Assembly (NCBI GenBank): GCA_037903355.1
Contig: JBAJFE010000005.1
Location: 4,154,001 to 4,218,000, forward strand
Direction: 5' to 3'
DNA length: 64,000 bases
Source of the DNA: Trichuris trichiura
Taxonomy: Eukaryota; Nematoda; Enoplea; Trichinellida; Trichuridae
Part shown: positions 33,470 to 53,270 of the stretch, in pieces
Layout of the letters: each line of letters starts with the position of its first letter
How positions within the stretch are numbered: position 1 is the stretch's first letter
Made by a program: the position numbers and the translations under genes
The notes under the pieces: model-generated
The model's input: only the letters and a program-made list of their open reading frames with translations
Told to the model about the DNA's origin: nothing
Database searches by the model: none

Positions 33470-36133
33470 ATGAACTTTTGCTTTGTCCTTTTGTTGCTCA
33501 TAGTCGCTTTATGGTCGGACTGCGCTGTTGGATTGCATTTTCTTCTACAGCCATCCAGACCAGTCTGTTTGAAAGAAGAAATTCATAAAAACGTCGTAGT
33601 GACTGGTCAGTACACATTAAGCGAAGCGCCGGGCATGCGCAGCAGTGTTGTGGTATGTGCAATTGTTAGTCTTCAGAGCGAACGTTTTCTTGTCCATTGT
33701 TTCGTTGAGACTCGTATTCGATCTTCTAATCCAAATTCTATACGTCAATTTTTAGGTAACCGACTCAAAAAATCATATTCTCTTCAAGCGAGAAAATTTC
33801 CATGAAACTGAAGGTAAATTTGCCTTCACAACCGATGAAATGGATGTATTTGAAGTATGCGTGAGCTCTCACGCTCAACATGGTAAGCTGGCGTTCCAAT
33901 CCTGGCTTTACATAGATCATTCCCCTGCAAGTTCGTTTGTCAACTACTTGCATTCCCATTTTGAACTGAAAGCGATCAATGTTTCCGAGATGCGCACTTT
34001 ATTACAAATAGTAATTCTAAGCTTTATCCTAATCTACAGGCTTGCTTTTTCGCGTGTTACGTTCTTTGGATTTGCGTTATTACAGTAACCCTTAATAGAA
34101 TGCAGGTATTTCAATGTAAATGACCGATAATGAGGCAATTTTTTACGTAGGTGTCCGTGGCGCCACAAGAGAAGTATCGCTAGAAATAAAGCATGGTGTG
34201 GACGCTAAAGATTACGAGCAAGTAAGATTCCTTGATGCAAACGTTTATGCTGCTTTGCATTCATTAATCGTTGGCAGCAGAACTACAGTATCGTTTACAT
34301 TGCTAGAAATACGGCATTTCAGGCATGTTATGAATGCTTGTTTATCTAGACGCCGCGAGAACTGAATGTTTTACATATTTTGTTATTCATACGGAGATTA
34401 ATTTGCATCTTTGTTTATGCGCACTACCCTAAGAATGATATATGCTATTGTCCCGACGTCCCCGCGTACTTTTTGTAAAAATGACCATCTCCGTATAAAT
34501 AACAACTGAATGAGAAAAAGCGTAAAGAAATTACGTTTTCAACGTTTAAGTTACCTCTTATGTTACGCGGGAAACAGCTTAAGCGCTTTGCGCGGTTACC
34601 AGTGTCCACGGTTTGCATTTTACAACGAATCCAACTGATAAAGAAGATTGAGCAAACTTTTAGGTATACTGTGCGCTTTTAATATGCAAAATATTGTTTC
34701 CTTCATGTCGGTATCGACTTAGTTTATAAGTGTAGCAAAATCGGAAAGTTTTTGTTCTTTATTGCGGACCGGCTGTTATAAATTAACCTTTTAAAAGTGC
34801 TCCTACATTCCTTTTCATCACGTGCTGTAGGCAGATTACCCGAATTCGAATGGATTGAACGTATACCGTAATGATGTTCAGGCTGCTAGGCCGCCGCTTA
34901 TTAAAAGAACTTCGTTTGCTTTTGCGTCATTTTTTAAACGAAAATTTCCACCGTGCTAAAGTTAAAATGCTGTTGTTTTTTTTGCAAACCTGCAATTTAC
35001 TAACCAATTGTACCGTAGCGTAAAATGTTTATCGTATTCAATTCGTACTTGAATATTTTTAAATCGATCTGGCCGTACGGTTCCGAGTTTTCATTTTTGG
35101 CTTCAGCACCGTTGGGGTCTTTGCTTTGTAGTTTTAAACCGGCTCGGAAGGACCATTGGAACCCAACTTTGCTGTCGAGGTTAGGTTCCTCGTGACGCTG
35201 TTTATTATTTCCAGTTTTAAATTGCGCGAGACCGTTTGGCCATTGTATTGCATTTCGCGGTGATACTAGTTAAACAAAAAATGCGGCATCGATTAAGCTT
35301 GCCCGAATTGTTCCATTTCCGAAATTGTTTCCGTTCCTTTCGCACGTGCGGTTACGGTAGTTACAATAAAGCATAGGAGGTGTCCAACGAGCATCATGAA
35401 TGGGTATTGAACCATTAATTCCCCTCTTTTCCTCATTTGCGTTTGCAATGAATCACGCACTGAAAAAATCTGATAACTCAATATTCCTATTCTACTATCC
35501 TGAATTCATTTTAAATTTAAATTACTTTCATTCAACATAAGTAATCACCTTTTGAATTTGACGGGAGCAGCTGAAAATGTCGGCTTCATCTTTTTGACTT
35601 TGGGCGAAAATTACGAACTTTTTTTTCGAATGATTTTGCGTAACGTTGTTGAATTTTTTGTGCTTACGTTTTTCCCTAATTGATGGGATCTATAATAAAA
35701 TGCAAAGTCGTTGTTTGATTTCAAAAGTTGATTCGTACTGTCCGACGAATGCGAGTTTTAATAGCAATTATTGTTCGGCTGATCTTTCTATTTTCCGTAA
35801 TTGAATATTTTCAAGATTGCCAAAGCTGAGCATTTGATGCCGTTGGAGATGGAACTGAGGCGCATGGAAGACCTGAGCGAAGGTTTAGTTCAAGATTTCG
35901 CCTTCATGCGACAAAGAGAGGAAGACATGAGAAGCACCAATGGTTATTATTATTATTATTATTATTGCCTGAATGGCATTTCGGTGATGATTTCATTCTA
36001 TTTTTTTCCAGAAACAACCTACTCGCGAGTCCTTTACCTGAGCGTATTTTCCGTCATCTGTTTGCTCTGTTTGGCTACATGGCAAGTTCTCTATTTGCGC
36101 CGGTTTTTCAAGGCAAAAAAGTTGATCGATTGA
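33470..36133 (+). CDS. TMED10: TMED10 / p24-delta cargo receptor
   Basis: Type I membrane protein of the p24 family that cycles between ER and Golgi in COPI and COPII vesicles and helps select cargo such as GPI-anchored proteins. Five exons join in phase: 33470-33652, 33756-33882, 34151-34221, 35816-35942, 36012-36133 (209 aa; human 219). There is a signal peptide (first ~20 residues), then the GOLD domain with [32 protein letters not shown] and [17 protein letters not shown] coiled coil follows ([14 protein letters not shown]), then a membrane span. The tail is [13 protein letters not shown]: the FF motif for COPII and dilysine for COPI are both present (human ends KKLIE). Similarity to human TMED10 is high along the whole length. 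The ABCC10 start codon lies 277 bp downstream on the same strand. Confidence 0.97.
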
Positions 36134-36283
36134 ATGAACCAATTGAACCTCTTAAAAAGCAGCCGGCCAAAAATGAATCGTTGAACAGCGAGAGTAAAAT
36201 TTCAACTGTTCAACGGTGGTTTGAAACGCAATCGTAGACGGAGTCGGAGTGTTTTCGTTTAATTGTGTCTCTAGTTTTTGTTT

Positions 36284-36289
36284 AATAAA
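36284..36289 (+). terminator. Poly(A) signal AATAAA of TMED10
   Basis: AATAAA lies 150 bp after the TMED10 stop. About 110 bp later comes an AG (36398-36399) and then the ABCC10 ATG at 36411. The AATAAA-to-AG distance is nearly the same as between the Rieske and synaptophysin genes. Confidence 0.6.
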
Positions 36290-36397
36290 ATTTTGTTGTC
36301 CACCCGTTGTTCGCGACGGCAGTACGTCGAATTGCGTTTCTACTTATTTTTCCTCCTTTCCATCTGTGACGTTTCATTTCACGACACAACGTGACGT

Positions 36398-36399
36398 AG
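36398..36399 (+). promoter_or_regulatory. Possible trans-splice acceptor of the ABC transporter
   Basis: AACGTGACGTAG ends here, 11 bases before the ATG at 36411. The polypyrimidine tract is weak. An alternative AG lies upstream at about 36322 (GACGGCAG). Confidence 0.3.
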
Positions 36400-36410
36400 G
36401 GACATTCCGG

Positions 36411-43247
<6,837 letters not shown>

Positions 43248-44514
43248 ATGAGCGAATTTCAGCCAGAAGTACTCTCGTCATTAAGAGAACATGCATATAC
43301 GTATATTGTTGTCCAAGTACAGTTATTCGGAAATGTAGTGCAAAGAAATTGCTGCTCACCGCAACGCTGTTCGGTGTGCCTTTTGTTTTGATGATTAGGT
43401 GCCTCATTCTATTCCTGCTGTAGCCTTTGATTTGCTTGTGAGATCATAAGCATATTAGTTCTTATCTTGTTTTCATTTCTGTAAGCTGACCTTCAAATTT
43501 TTGTTATGATAAGCAGAAAGAAATGCTAGTCAACGAAAGCTACTGGAACTCCTAATGCGTTGTTGCCTTCTTACGCTGACATGATCAGAATAATAATAAT
43601 TTTTTTTCAAAACCGTTTAACGCAAAAAACTAAATATTCGAACCGTTTGAACGCTTAGGAAACGAAGCGTTGGTTTTCCGTCAGCCATGACTTATGAAAG
43701 TACGAAATTGTAACCATTAATTTCTCTTTTCATTTTCTTTCATTGATTAATTGTTTTGAATGGTAGCTGATGCTCTAATAGTTTTCATGTTCAACACGAT
43801 TCAGCTCATGCTATAGAACAGCGCAGTTTCGTGCTGCAATTCTTTCCGTACAACAGAACTTTCTTATCACCGTTTTTTCGTTTATTGCTCGTCTCGGTTC
43901 AGTGATTTATGCAGACTGTGAATCTCTGTAAGCGTTTTTCTCTTAATCATTAACATGAATGTATGTATGTAAATTTTTGCTGTACTGTTCGATGTATTAA
44001 ACCGATGAAACATTGCTCTTCGAGTAAGTAAATTTTGATCCAGATTAAATGCTTCTTATGTTTTTTGACTCGTTTGCTTAAGTTCAGCCCAGTTTCTTCC
44101 GCATAAAGGCTCGATCAGCTGCATTCAATTTCGTACAAGATGCCTTAACGTTTGTCCTCTGAAAGTAAGGGTTGTCGCTTCAGATTATGGAGTAGATATT
44201 GAGTGATATTTTTGAAATTTAATTTTTCCCAATTGCCCTATCTTTTGCTCTAATGTAGCGATATTCGAAAGGATCAATTACGGTTATGGTGTTCATTCCA
44301 TTGAAGAACACGGCAGGCTGTTAAGCTTCATATCAGCAATCGTTTCTATAACAGTCATTGAAAATAAGTCTTCCCAAGAAAAAAATATTTCTGCAATCAA
44401 TGACTAGCATTGCTTGCACATACGTTTAATTCCTTCTGTTCGCACTTTCAAGCACAACAATTAACTGGTAAAGAGCTCATTCCCCTTCTTTTACTTTTTC
44501 ATTGAGAAAGTATT
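43248..44514. other. Gene-free region after ABCC10
   Basis: AT-rich DNA with short open frames only. It includes the ABCC10 3' flank. I see no repeat or RNA gene. Confidence 0.45.
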
Positions 44515-45325
44515 GTTATGCGTAGTAAATGTTGGGCAACGGTATCGTGTCTCCAGTATCTACGTAAAATCTATATTACGCAGCCGCGGAGAGCACGAGG
44601 AAGAAATCATGAGAAGCTCAAAACCTAAAGTTAAAAAAACGGTTTGTTTAAGTACCATTAAAACCTGCGCATACTTTATGAAATCTTAAAGTAAGATTTA
44701 CTGTACTATTTTGCTTGATATTTTGCTTATGGCACATGCATTGTTGTGCTTTATAAGTGCAAGGAAAAGCTTTTTTTCGTCAGTGGCTATGGAAACTTTA
44801 TTTTATATAGCTGCAAAAGGCAGGAGGAAATAACGACCAGAAGTACAATGTCTTAAAAAAACCACGGTTAGCTTTAATAGCATAAAAATTTCAGTATACT
44901 TTATGAAATGTTGTCTATTTACTGTACTTTTTCGTTCGGTTTCCTTTTACCTCACTTTTGTTGCAATTCGTAGGAACGGTTTCCTCTTCAGTAGCTAAGC
45001 AAAATTTATTTTACTTAGCCGGTGAAAGCAGCAGCAAGCAACTATAAAAACCTCAATGTCGTGAACTCATATGGTTGGTTTAAAGAGCATGAAAACTTGC
45101 GCATACTTTATGAAAGCTTCAATACTTACAGTAATGCTTTGGTTGTTTTTTTATTGCACATCTGTTCTTGTACATTGTAACTGTTAGGTAACGATTTCCA
45201 TTCTTCAGTAACTATGTAAAATGTATTTTACGTAGCTTTTTGAGGCAACCGGTAGCAGCGGCAAGAAGTTCAAAATCTAAGTAGCACTAAAACTTGCGTG
45301 TACTTTATAAAATACTAATCCTCCG
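44515..45325. repeat. Four-copy diverged tandem repeat, ~215 bp period
   Basis: A block recurs four times with spacing of about 225, 206 and 220 bp. One marker is an AT-rich near-palindrome (TACGTAAAATCTATATTACG at about 44560, related forms at about 44786, 44992 and 45212). The other is CATACTTTATGAAA or close variants at about 44672, 44898, 45106 and 45297. Between them each unit has a purine-rich segment (GCAGCAAGCAA, AGGAGGAAATAACGA). Copies differ by many substitutions, so the array is old. No ORF persists through it. Confidence 0.75.
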
Positions 45326-48300
45326 ATTTGTCTCGTCCCATAGACTACCGACCTCGCACTCTTTTCTTTTGTTAGAGTAGGTTCGATGTTACCCTGTTTA
45401 GGTGTAAAATTCCTGTAATCTGCTTCCCATATACTTTTCGTGTAATTTTTATACCCTAAGTCTAAGCTTGACCCCATTAAAACGATAAATGACGCTGCAA
45501 ACTGTATCGGTACGCAGATGCAAGCAGGTAATGCGAAGCGTTACGTTAAGGTTGCTTGTTTTATTATTTGCGTAAGCTATTGTCCTCCCTTGACCTGATT
45601 TCATCATGGTTTTGTCCCTCGATTTGTAGCGGAGTTTTCTGCACGATTTGTCGACAAATATTTACCTAAGTGATCAATATTTAACCTTATCCGGGACCCC
45701 TTCTTTTTCATTCCTCCGCCATTACGCATTGTGCCAAAGACGGCTACTGGTAGGTCTCAAAAGTTGCGTTCTATTGGTGGATGAAAAGTCCGTTTTTCAA
45801 CACATTTCGGCGAAGGCATTATCCATTTGGTTCTTTAGGTAAGCGCTTGGTAAACCTCAATGTGACAATGTGCACACAACGTTAACATCCAGTGGTCCTC
45901 TTGTAACAGATTTCTTTAACATTTACGGTTTTCGCGACGATAAACAATTATTTGGTAGCGTTGGCATAATCTCTTTTACGCTAAAAACCACTTGACCTAT
46001 GCTACGGCAGCTCGCAGATAAGCTTATCACATCGTCGCAAATAATTTGCATGGAACACTTCTTATCTTTTCGCCAAAGCTGCTGCAATAGCTGTTTTTAT
46101 CAGTATTACACGTCCGCTTTTCGTAGGTAGACTGCTTTTGCCCTGCCAAACGTCATAAAGATTTTCGCCTTTCTGCCACCACGTTTCTCTATATCTGCGT
46201 TATTTACATTTTCCGTCGCCTTCTGTACGTGTTAACGTTCATAGACCTTCATCGCTAGAGTCAACCTTGGAAAAATTCGCATTTCGACGTCACACCCCGA
46301 AAGCGAACGCAAACCAACCGTGACAAGAACTTGAAGAGCGAACGACAACTTCAGGTAAGAAGCGTTTTTGAAACTTTTACTGTGTTTCTCTTAGAATATG
46401 AGTGATCATTTTTAAAGTTGAACTAGAGAGAATATGCGATAAATTTGCTTTTAGAAGCCATTATTAGTGCTTTACCGTAAGAACTTAGGAGGTAGAAGTA
46501 TAGTTAGATTTAGTATAATAGCGACTGGCGTTGTGTACAACACGTTTGTATAAGAATAATTAATAAGTAATTTTTGGTTGAAAAGATCGGAAAGAATAGT
46601 TTTCGCAATGAAAATTAATATTCTTACTGCTTTAAAGTTGTCATTCAGTGTACATGACATAATGGAAAGTAAAGAAGACCTAAATTATTAATACTCTTAG
46701 TCCGCTAACTGTTGTTCAATTACGTCAAAACGTACTTACTATAAGACGCAACAGTTTACTCAGTAACATGTATAAGTCAGCGTCTGAGTGAGGCATAATG
46801 AACAATTGGTAATTGGCTATGAACAATAAAAAAGTGTTCGTGTAATGGCCCATTCCATCAATTGATTGCTTTGTACGGAAGCAATCCGTTTCTTTAAAAC
46901 TCTATCACTTCATCCACTCCGGCGCTCTTTGTCCAAAATCCAGGGCAAAGCTCATAAAGGGAGAAACACTGGGTGAGGAATAGAGATTGAAATTGCACCA
47001 GTGTTCCCTTTTAGAGACAATCTGACGCAACCGCAAATAAGTAGTCACTCTCAGCTAGGTTCTTTCTTATAGTTTGTTCCCTTTTTCTGAATCCCATTTT
47101 TTTGTTTGTCACAAAACATTCATTATCACCTTTTTAATTAAACAGGCTTTTGTTTCTTAATTTTCTTCCTTTACAAGTGTCCTCTGGCTTTACTTTTCTT
47201 GACCATTTCTTTTATTTCCTCTGCTATAAGCGGTCCTGCAAATAAGCAGTCGATAAGTATTCTTCGTGATAGTCGTGGAATAGCAATATTTTACCTCTTA
47301 GACAACTGCTTCCCTCTGATAGACATGAGTTCACCACATCAGCACCGTCGGTAAAGGTTTACAGAGACACCTTGCATCCGTACAAAGCAACGAATTCTTA
47401 CGCTCCCGTTACGAAATAACGTCTCTCATAGTTTAGATTCAATACCTAACACTGTTTAACGACTCCTTACGTTTTCATGTTGTAGAAAATTTTTATTTTA
47501 CCATAGATGCTCGTCGTTTTGTTCCTTCGCCCTAACGGGAGCTTTCTGAATTTTATAATGAGAATTGCAGCGCATTTAAAGTTCTCATCGACTTGTAAGC
47601 CTTGAAAACTCTACGGTCTTCTTTTCATTTTACGAAAGTGACAGGTCCACACTCAGTGTTCGTTAGTTGATAACCCAACTGTCCTCGCGGACAAATGCAC
47701 TCCGTCTTCGCCGGTTTAGTTAAAGTCGATAGCAATTGCGAGCAACGTTATGGTTAAGTGTCTTAACGAAGACAAAAATACCACTTAAATTGCGCCTTGC
47801 CAAATCACGTTGACATGTCATAATTTTCAAGGTTGTTTCTCATCGTGTAAACGAAGTCTAACATACTTTTCTTACTTTGCTTGCCATTACTGTAGCACGG
47901 TTTCTTCTCTCGCCTTCGCTACTTCGCCAAATCTTTTCACAATATCTCTCCTTCAAGACAGGAAGCAAAATATGAGTTTCACAGATCTCCCTTTGGGTGG
48001 AACAGTTCTTCAGTGATGCTTACGCTGCTGTTTCTCAGGTTAATGCCTTTGACTTCGTTTTTTCAAGGCCTTTGTCCACTCGCTTTAGCTCTATGAGTAT
48101 ACAGTGCCTTCCTATGCAAAGTTCGTTAGGATTTCGCGGGACAGCGTTTTTGCCGTATGTCGGATGAGCGTAGATGCCGATATGGTTTTTCCAGAAGCGC
48201 TCGTTGAACCAGATATAAAGATTTCCCAGCCTAACCTTTATTTAGACTTTTGAGCCTATCTTTGATGTTCTTACATTGCCGAAAGTACTTTTCCTTCTGT

Positions 48301-49897
48301 TTAAAATTGTTGGGAAGGGTATTTCTCATCTCTCCAATATAAGAGGGTGAACGCTCACCCCTAACTTCGTAGACTATTGCAGTGCACTAATCCAAAGTAT
48401 TCCCATCGCATTGTCGTAAGACTAAGGCCTTTTTGAGCTCTGGAACAATTCATAAAGTTCACTTTCTTAGCTAGGTAACTTTAGATCTTCTCTCCCATCC
48501 AGCCGTATTACATGACGAGAGACCTTGTCCTATCGTGGATCTACTAGTGCCGCAATCTTTTCTCTAAGCCACTTTTGTTAAAACGTCAGTACCCTTGTTT
48601 GCTCTATCGAAAAGTCTTTAACATTAATGTTACTTGTTGTTCAGGATGCGATAGTATGTATAAGTACCGTCAGCTTTGGGCAATGAGTACTTTATACACA
48701 TAGTGGAATTCGTTAGGCGTCGATAGACTTTTATCTCATGTGCATCTGTCCATTCCACAATTTCCAGTTTATGAAAGACAACTTCGCTATTCAGTTCGCT
48801 ATGCACCGCGACTACTATTCTATCAGAAGATTTTCTAATTTAAACTTTCATGAAATAAGATTCCTTACAGTTCGCAGCGGTTCCAAAAATCTCTATCACT
48901 TATACGTTTAGAATGGTACGATCTACCATACTCTGTTTGCGCAAATCTTTTCTTCAAGGCTTTATAGACATTCTCAATAGAAAACGGAAATAGAAAGGTG
49001 TTGTTCTTTTGGTTTCAATCAACTGTGGCTTTCCTTGAGGAAAGAGGAGAAATAGTAGTTTTCAGAGGACTAAAGCAATGAAAGAGAATGATAATGGTCA
49101 ACAACGAAAAAGGCTACAATGTTTAACAACATTTATTAATACGAGAATAAAAACAATGTTCAAAATCGTGGCACCATAAAATATCTGAGCCGACAAAGAA
49201 AGATGAACGATTGTTTATACGTCGCCTGTAAGGTGGTTTCCGTTCATCCTCCGGGAGTGCTTAACCGTATACTGTTGCTTCGCAATGGCTTTAACGAAAA
49301 CGGTGAAGACGGTTAAGAGATTGTTCCCAATATTAACTTTCTTATTAAACGTCTGATATTCAGCGCGATTCCGTAAAAAGAAATGAAAAGTATGCAAATT
49401 TTGGTAGGATAGAAAAACCTTCCTGTTTAGCAATACTGTAGAAAGATAGTTTAGTGCCCTCGCTTAACGTCGTAAAGAGAAATGATACCTCCGCGCAATG
49501 ATCTGTTAATGATGATACTGCTTCCCTATATTTCTATCAGTAACTAGCTGGGATTGTTATGTGTATCAGTTAATCGTATGTGTTATCTCCATATTAACAA
49601 GCTTTTGAACCCCATCATATTAGACCACAGGTCGACGTTGAGCGAGGGCGGTACGGGCTTGTTCCTTCGGTAACTGCGAGTTCACTGTTCTTGTTCTTTG
49701 GCTTCATATTTTCGGCGAGACTGCATCGAATTTGCATGGAAACAATAGTCTTCCATTTCTATGCATGTTAGCTTATTTGTACGGGTGTTCTGCTTGTGCT
49801 TTTGGTTACTGAAGCAATTGGAAATGCACGCTCTACACTTCTTTGTTGCATGAATAGCTGGGAGGTGGTTCCTTGCATGTGCATGCAATTTCGCGGT
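45326..49897. other. Gene-poor region with faint repeat remnants
   Basis: 4.6 kb without a gene I can support. An open frame at about 45628-45842 on the plus strand contains CVLLVDEKS and could be a decayed transposase fragment. A TTCAG followed by GTAAGA at about 46355 looks like a donor but has no partner. The rest is short, stop-rich frames on both strands. Confidence 0.4.
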
Positions 49898-51240
49898 CGT
49901 CAGAGCGGTTACTCGCCGCTCCGACACCTTCGGGAAGGCGCAGCGCGGCTAAGCAGCCGCTGTTGCACCATCCGTAAGGAGTGGAGCGATCAGTCACCGC
50001 TCTGACACACTGCGCGGGAGTGGGAGCGGTTAGTCGCCGCTCCTGCTCTTTCAGCGAGGGGAGGGGCGGTTTGTCGCCGCTCCTGCTCCTCGAACGACGG
50101 TAGGGGCGGTTACTCGCCGCTCCTGCTCCTCAAACGAGGGGAGGGGCGGTTACTCGCCGCTCCTGCTCCTCAAACGAGGGGAGGGGCGGTTACTGACTGC
50201 TCCTGCTCCTCGAGCGAGGGGAGGGGCGGTTACTCGCCGCTCCTGCCCCTCGAACGAGGGTAGGGGCGGTTACTCGCCGCTCCTGCCCCTCGAACGAGGG
50301 TAGGGGCGGTTACTCGCCGCTCCTGCCCCTCGAACGAGGGGAGGGGCGGTTACTCACCGCTCCTGCTCCTCAAACGAGGGGAGGGGCGGTTACTCCCCGC
50401 TCCTGCCCGTTCATCGAGGGGAGGGGCGGTTACTCACCGCTCCTGCTCCTCAAACGAGGGGAGGGGCGGTTACTCACTGCTCCTGCTCCTCGGACGAGGG
50501 GAGGGGCGGTTACTCACCGCTCCTGCCCCTCCAAAGAGGGGAGGGGCGGTTACTCACTGCTCCTGCTCCTCGAGCGAGGGGAGGGGCGGTTCGTCGCCGC
50601 TCCTGCTCCTCGAACGAGGGGAGGGGCGGTTACTCGCCACCCCTGTCCCTCCAGCGAGGGGAGGGGCGGTTCGTCGCCGCTCCTGCTCCTCGAACGAGGG
50701 GAGGGGCGGTTACTCGCCCCTGCTCCTCCAGCGAGGGGAGGGGCGGTTCGTCGCCGCTCCTGCTCCTCGAACGAGGGGAGGGACGGTTACTCGCCGCTCC
50801 TGTCCCTCCAGCGAGGGGAGGGGCGGTTCGTCGCCGCTCCTGCTCCTCGAACGAGGGGAGGGGCGGTTACTCGCCGCTCCTGTCCCTCCAGCGAGGGGAG
50901 GGGCGGTTACTCCCCGCCCCTGTCCCTCCAGCGAGGGGAGGGGCGGTTCGTCGCCGCTCCTGCTCCTCGAACGAGGGGAGGGGCGGTTACTCGCCGCTCC
51001 TGTCCCTCCAACGAGGGGAGGGGCGGTTACTCGCCGCTCCTGTCCCTCCAACGAGGGGAGGGGCGGTTACTCGCCGCCCCTGCTTCTCGAACGAGGGTAG
51101 GGGCGGTTTCTCGCCGCTCCTGTCCCTCGAACGAAGGGAGGGGCAGTTTCTCGCCGCTCCTGTCCCTCGAACGAAGGGAGGGGCGGTTTCTCGCCGCTCC
51201 TGCTCCTCGAACGAGGGGAGGGGCGGTTACGTGCGGAGCA
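49898..51240. repeat. GC-rich 40 bp minisatellite of hairpin-forming units
   Basis: About 31 tandem copies of a 40 bp unit that reads roughly TCCTGCTCCTCGAACGAGGG then GAGGGGCGGTTACTCGCCGC. The array is regular from about 50,020; the first two or three copies are divergent. One unit is shortened near 50,716. Each unit holds two inverted repeats: CCTCG-AA-CGAGG, and a GGGGCGG / CCGCTCC pair around TTACTCG. Because 40 is not a multiple of three, three units encode a 40-residue Arg/Ser/Pro/Gly repeat on the minus strand (frames 50710-51051, 51067-51285). I take this frame as a by-product. Confidence 0.95.
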
Positions 51241-53270
51241 GGGGCGCTTAGTGCCCTTTTGCAGCCGTCTTAAGAGGGCAGGCAAGTTGCTGCCCCTCCC
51301 CCACGAGTCATATTAATGGAGGGATCATTGCACCCCATTGAGAGATGCATGCTGTCCGTCCTCATGTTCCTCGAAATGGAGGAAGACATGTAAATTCCTC
51401 TCTACTTTCGTTCAGGGGAGGGGCGAGCACTGTCCCCTTTAACGACTTATGGCGGCAGAGAAAGTTTCTCGCCAGTGGAGCATTTTGCTCGCCTGCTCGC
51501 ATGCAGCGGTTGACGACGTCGTTTTGTACTGCGCTGTGGGCCGCTTTTTGTTCTTGCATTTTCAAGTTTTTCTCTAGCGTACGCTAATTACAGTTTCCGC
51601 TTGCACTTTTATCGCAGCGTGGAATGAAGTCGCATTCTTTTCTGTAGCTCAATAAAATTTGTTTTGCTATATCTATTGTGTTACCTCGTTGTTAAATGTT
51701 TATGCTTACTCAATGCTGGATGTATGCTAACGGTACTTCTTATGTTGTTGTCTCTACTCTTTAAGGACTTGAAGATTAGGAAAATAATTACGTTTACTGT
51801 CTGAGGCTTATACGGACTTCTAGTGTCCGATCTTCAGTGGAGTTCGAGGTGAACGTTAAATTATGCTCAAAGATTTTCTAATTGGTGTTCACTGATAAGC
51901 TGCTAGTAGAGTTCAGTATTTAAGCTGGTCTAACTGTTGCTAAGTTTACGCGCATTGTTTTGGCCGTTCCTTCTTTTTGTAGCTTGCTAAATTTATACTT
52001 TGCAACGTGGACTATTTTTCCTGAAGTCATAAAGTTCCATTTGTTAGTTTATCTATAATAAATCTCCTGATACGGATCAATTCTTTCATTTCGCGTCACC
52101 GCCATCACTACTATTCGATGTTAACACTAATTATTAAAAAAATTGCAGAGAAAACAATCAGTATTTGTTGTGGTGTGTATCTCAGATTTAAACTGCATTA
52201 CGGCTGAGCAATTGTTTAAAAGAATAACCATGCGACTGGTAATGAGAGAAGATAAGGGCATGGTACAAGATTCTGCGCCTACGCCTTCAGGCTTTTTACT
52301 CGTTAATCTTTAGGACCACCGCCTTGGAGAAAACGGCTTTCAAGAATTTGTTCAGAAAGTGGAGATAAGATGTATTATCAGGAAGGACAGAATGACCAGT
52401 CGACGTACCGATAAGCCTAGGCTATGTTGGAAGTCAAAGGAGAATACTCTGATTCCTACAGTGGAACTGGTAACACACTACTTCAGAGATATAAAGAGAA
52501 TCTGTCAAAAGAGAAAGGAGGGATGACAATCTCAGCTGTACAGAACCATCAAGGAAGACTACAACTACTTATTCTTAATGGAGTAAGAGAGCAAGTGCTG
52601 TAGTCCTCATCGGTCATCGAAAGTGTACAATAACGGTTAGAAACCTTTCATGGTCAATTACTATAATGAGAACGACATTTTGCACTGGCGAAGCTGAATT
52701 AAGTTTTCTTCGCTACACGGTAACACATTTAACCGCTAAAGCCTACGCAATATAGTATGGATGAGTGAACTCCATGCGTTGTTATCGAAGTATCATGTGC
52801 ACTAAACCGTAGTAAGGGAACTGAAGTAAAGAAAAAGAAACCATTTCACTTGTGAATGTGATGTAATGTACATTGGAGCTAAAGAAAAACCATCCACGTT
52901 GCAAACTATGAATTCAACAGCTTTTGAAGACGAAAATGACGGTGTGAAAATTATCTTCAACACTTTAAGCTTCCGTAACAGTTTATCGAGCAACAGCTAT
53001 TCTGACGTCCGTAGTTGTCATGCTTTAACGTTCACTTTCGTTTCCGCTGAAGGTGGGAAAAGAGGAGCGCCGTAAAACTCAGAAAATAAAACTTTATTTT
53101 TAACGTGCTCAGAGAGAAGAGAGACAAGTTTACCCGTGGTAATGTTATTACCATTACTAGTAATCTTTGTTCTTGTCGGTGTGTTTATGTTTTCATTTTA
53201 TGGGATTACCAAAGATTTCAGTTGTGAATCTATTTGCCTTCAGACACCTTGTGTCTACATAAATTAAAAC
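51241..53270. other. Gene-poor region between minisatellite and retroelement remnant
   Basis: The first 350 bp still carry GC-rich fragments related to the minisatellite (GGGGAGGGGC). Beyond that there are short open frames only and no recognised gene or element. Confidence 0.4.

Noticed and set aside
33470..33535. TMED10 signal peptide as a separate short secreted peptide
   Set aside because: The exon joins in phase with the GOLD domain exons and aligns with TMED10 from its first residues.
49898..51240. CRISPR-like array
   Set aside because: The 40 bp units are contiguous tandem repeats without unique spacers, and the genome is eukaryotic.
50710..51285. Arg/Ser/Pro-rich protein encoded by the minisatellite
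   Set aside because: The repeat has no stop in the minus frames, so long ORFs are expected. There is no start context or splice structure.
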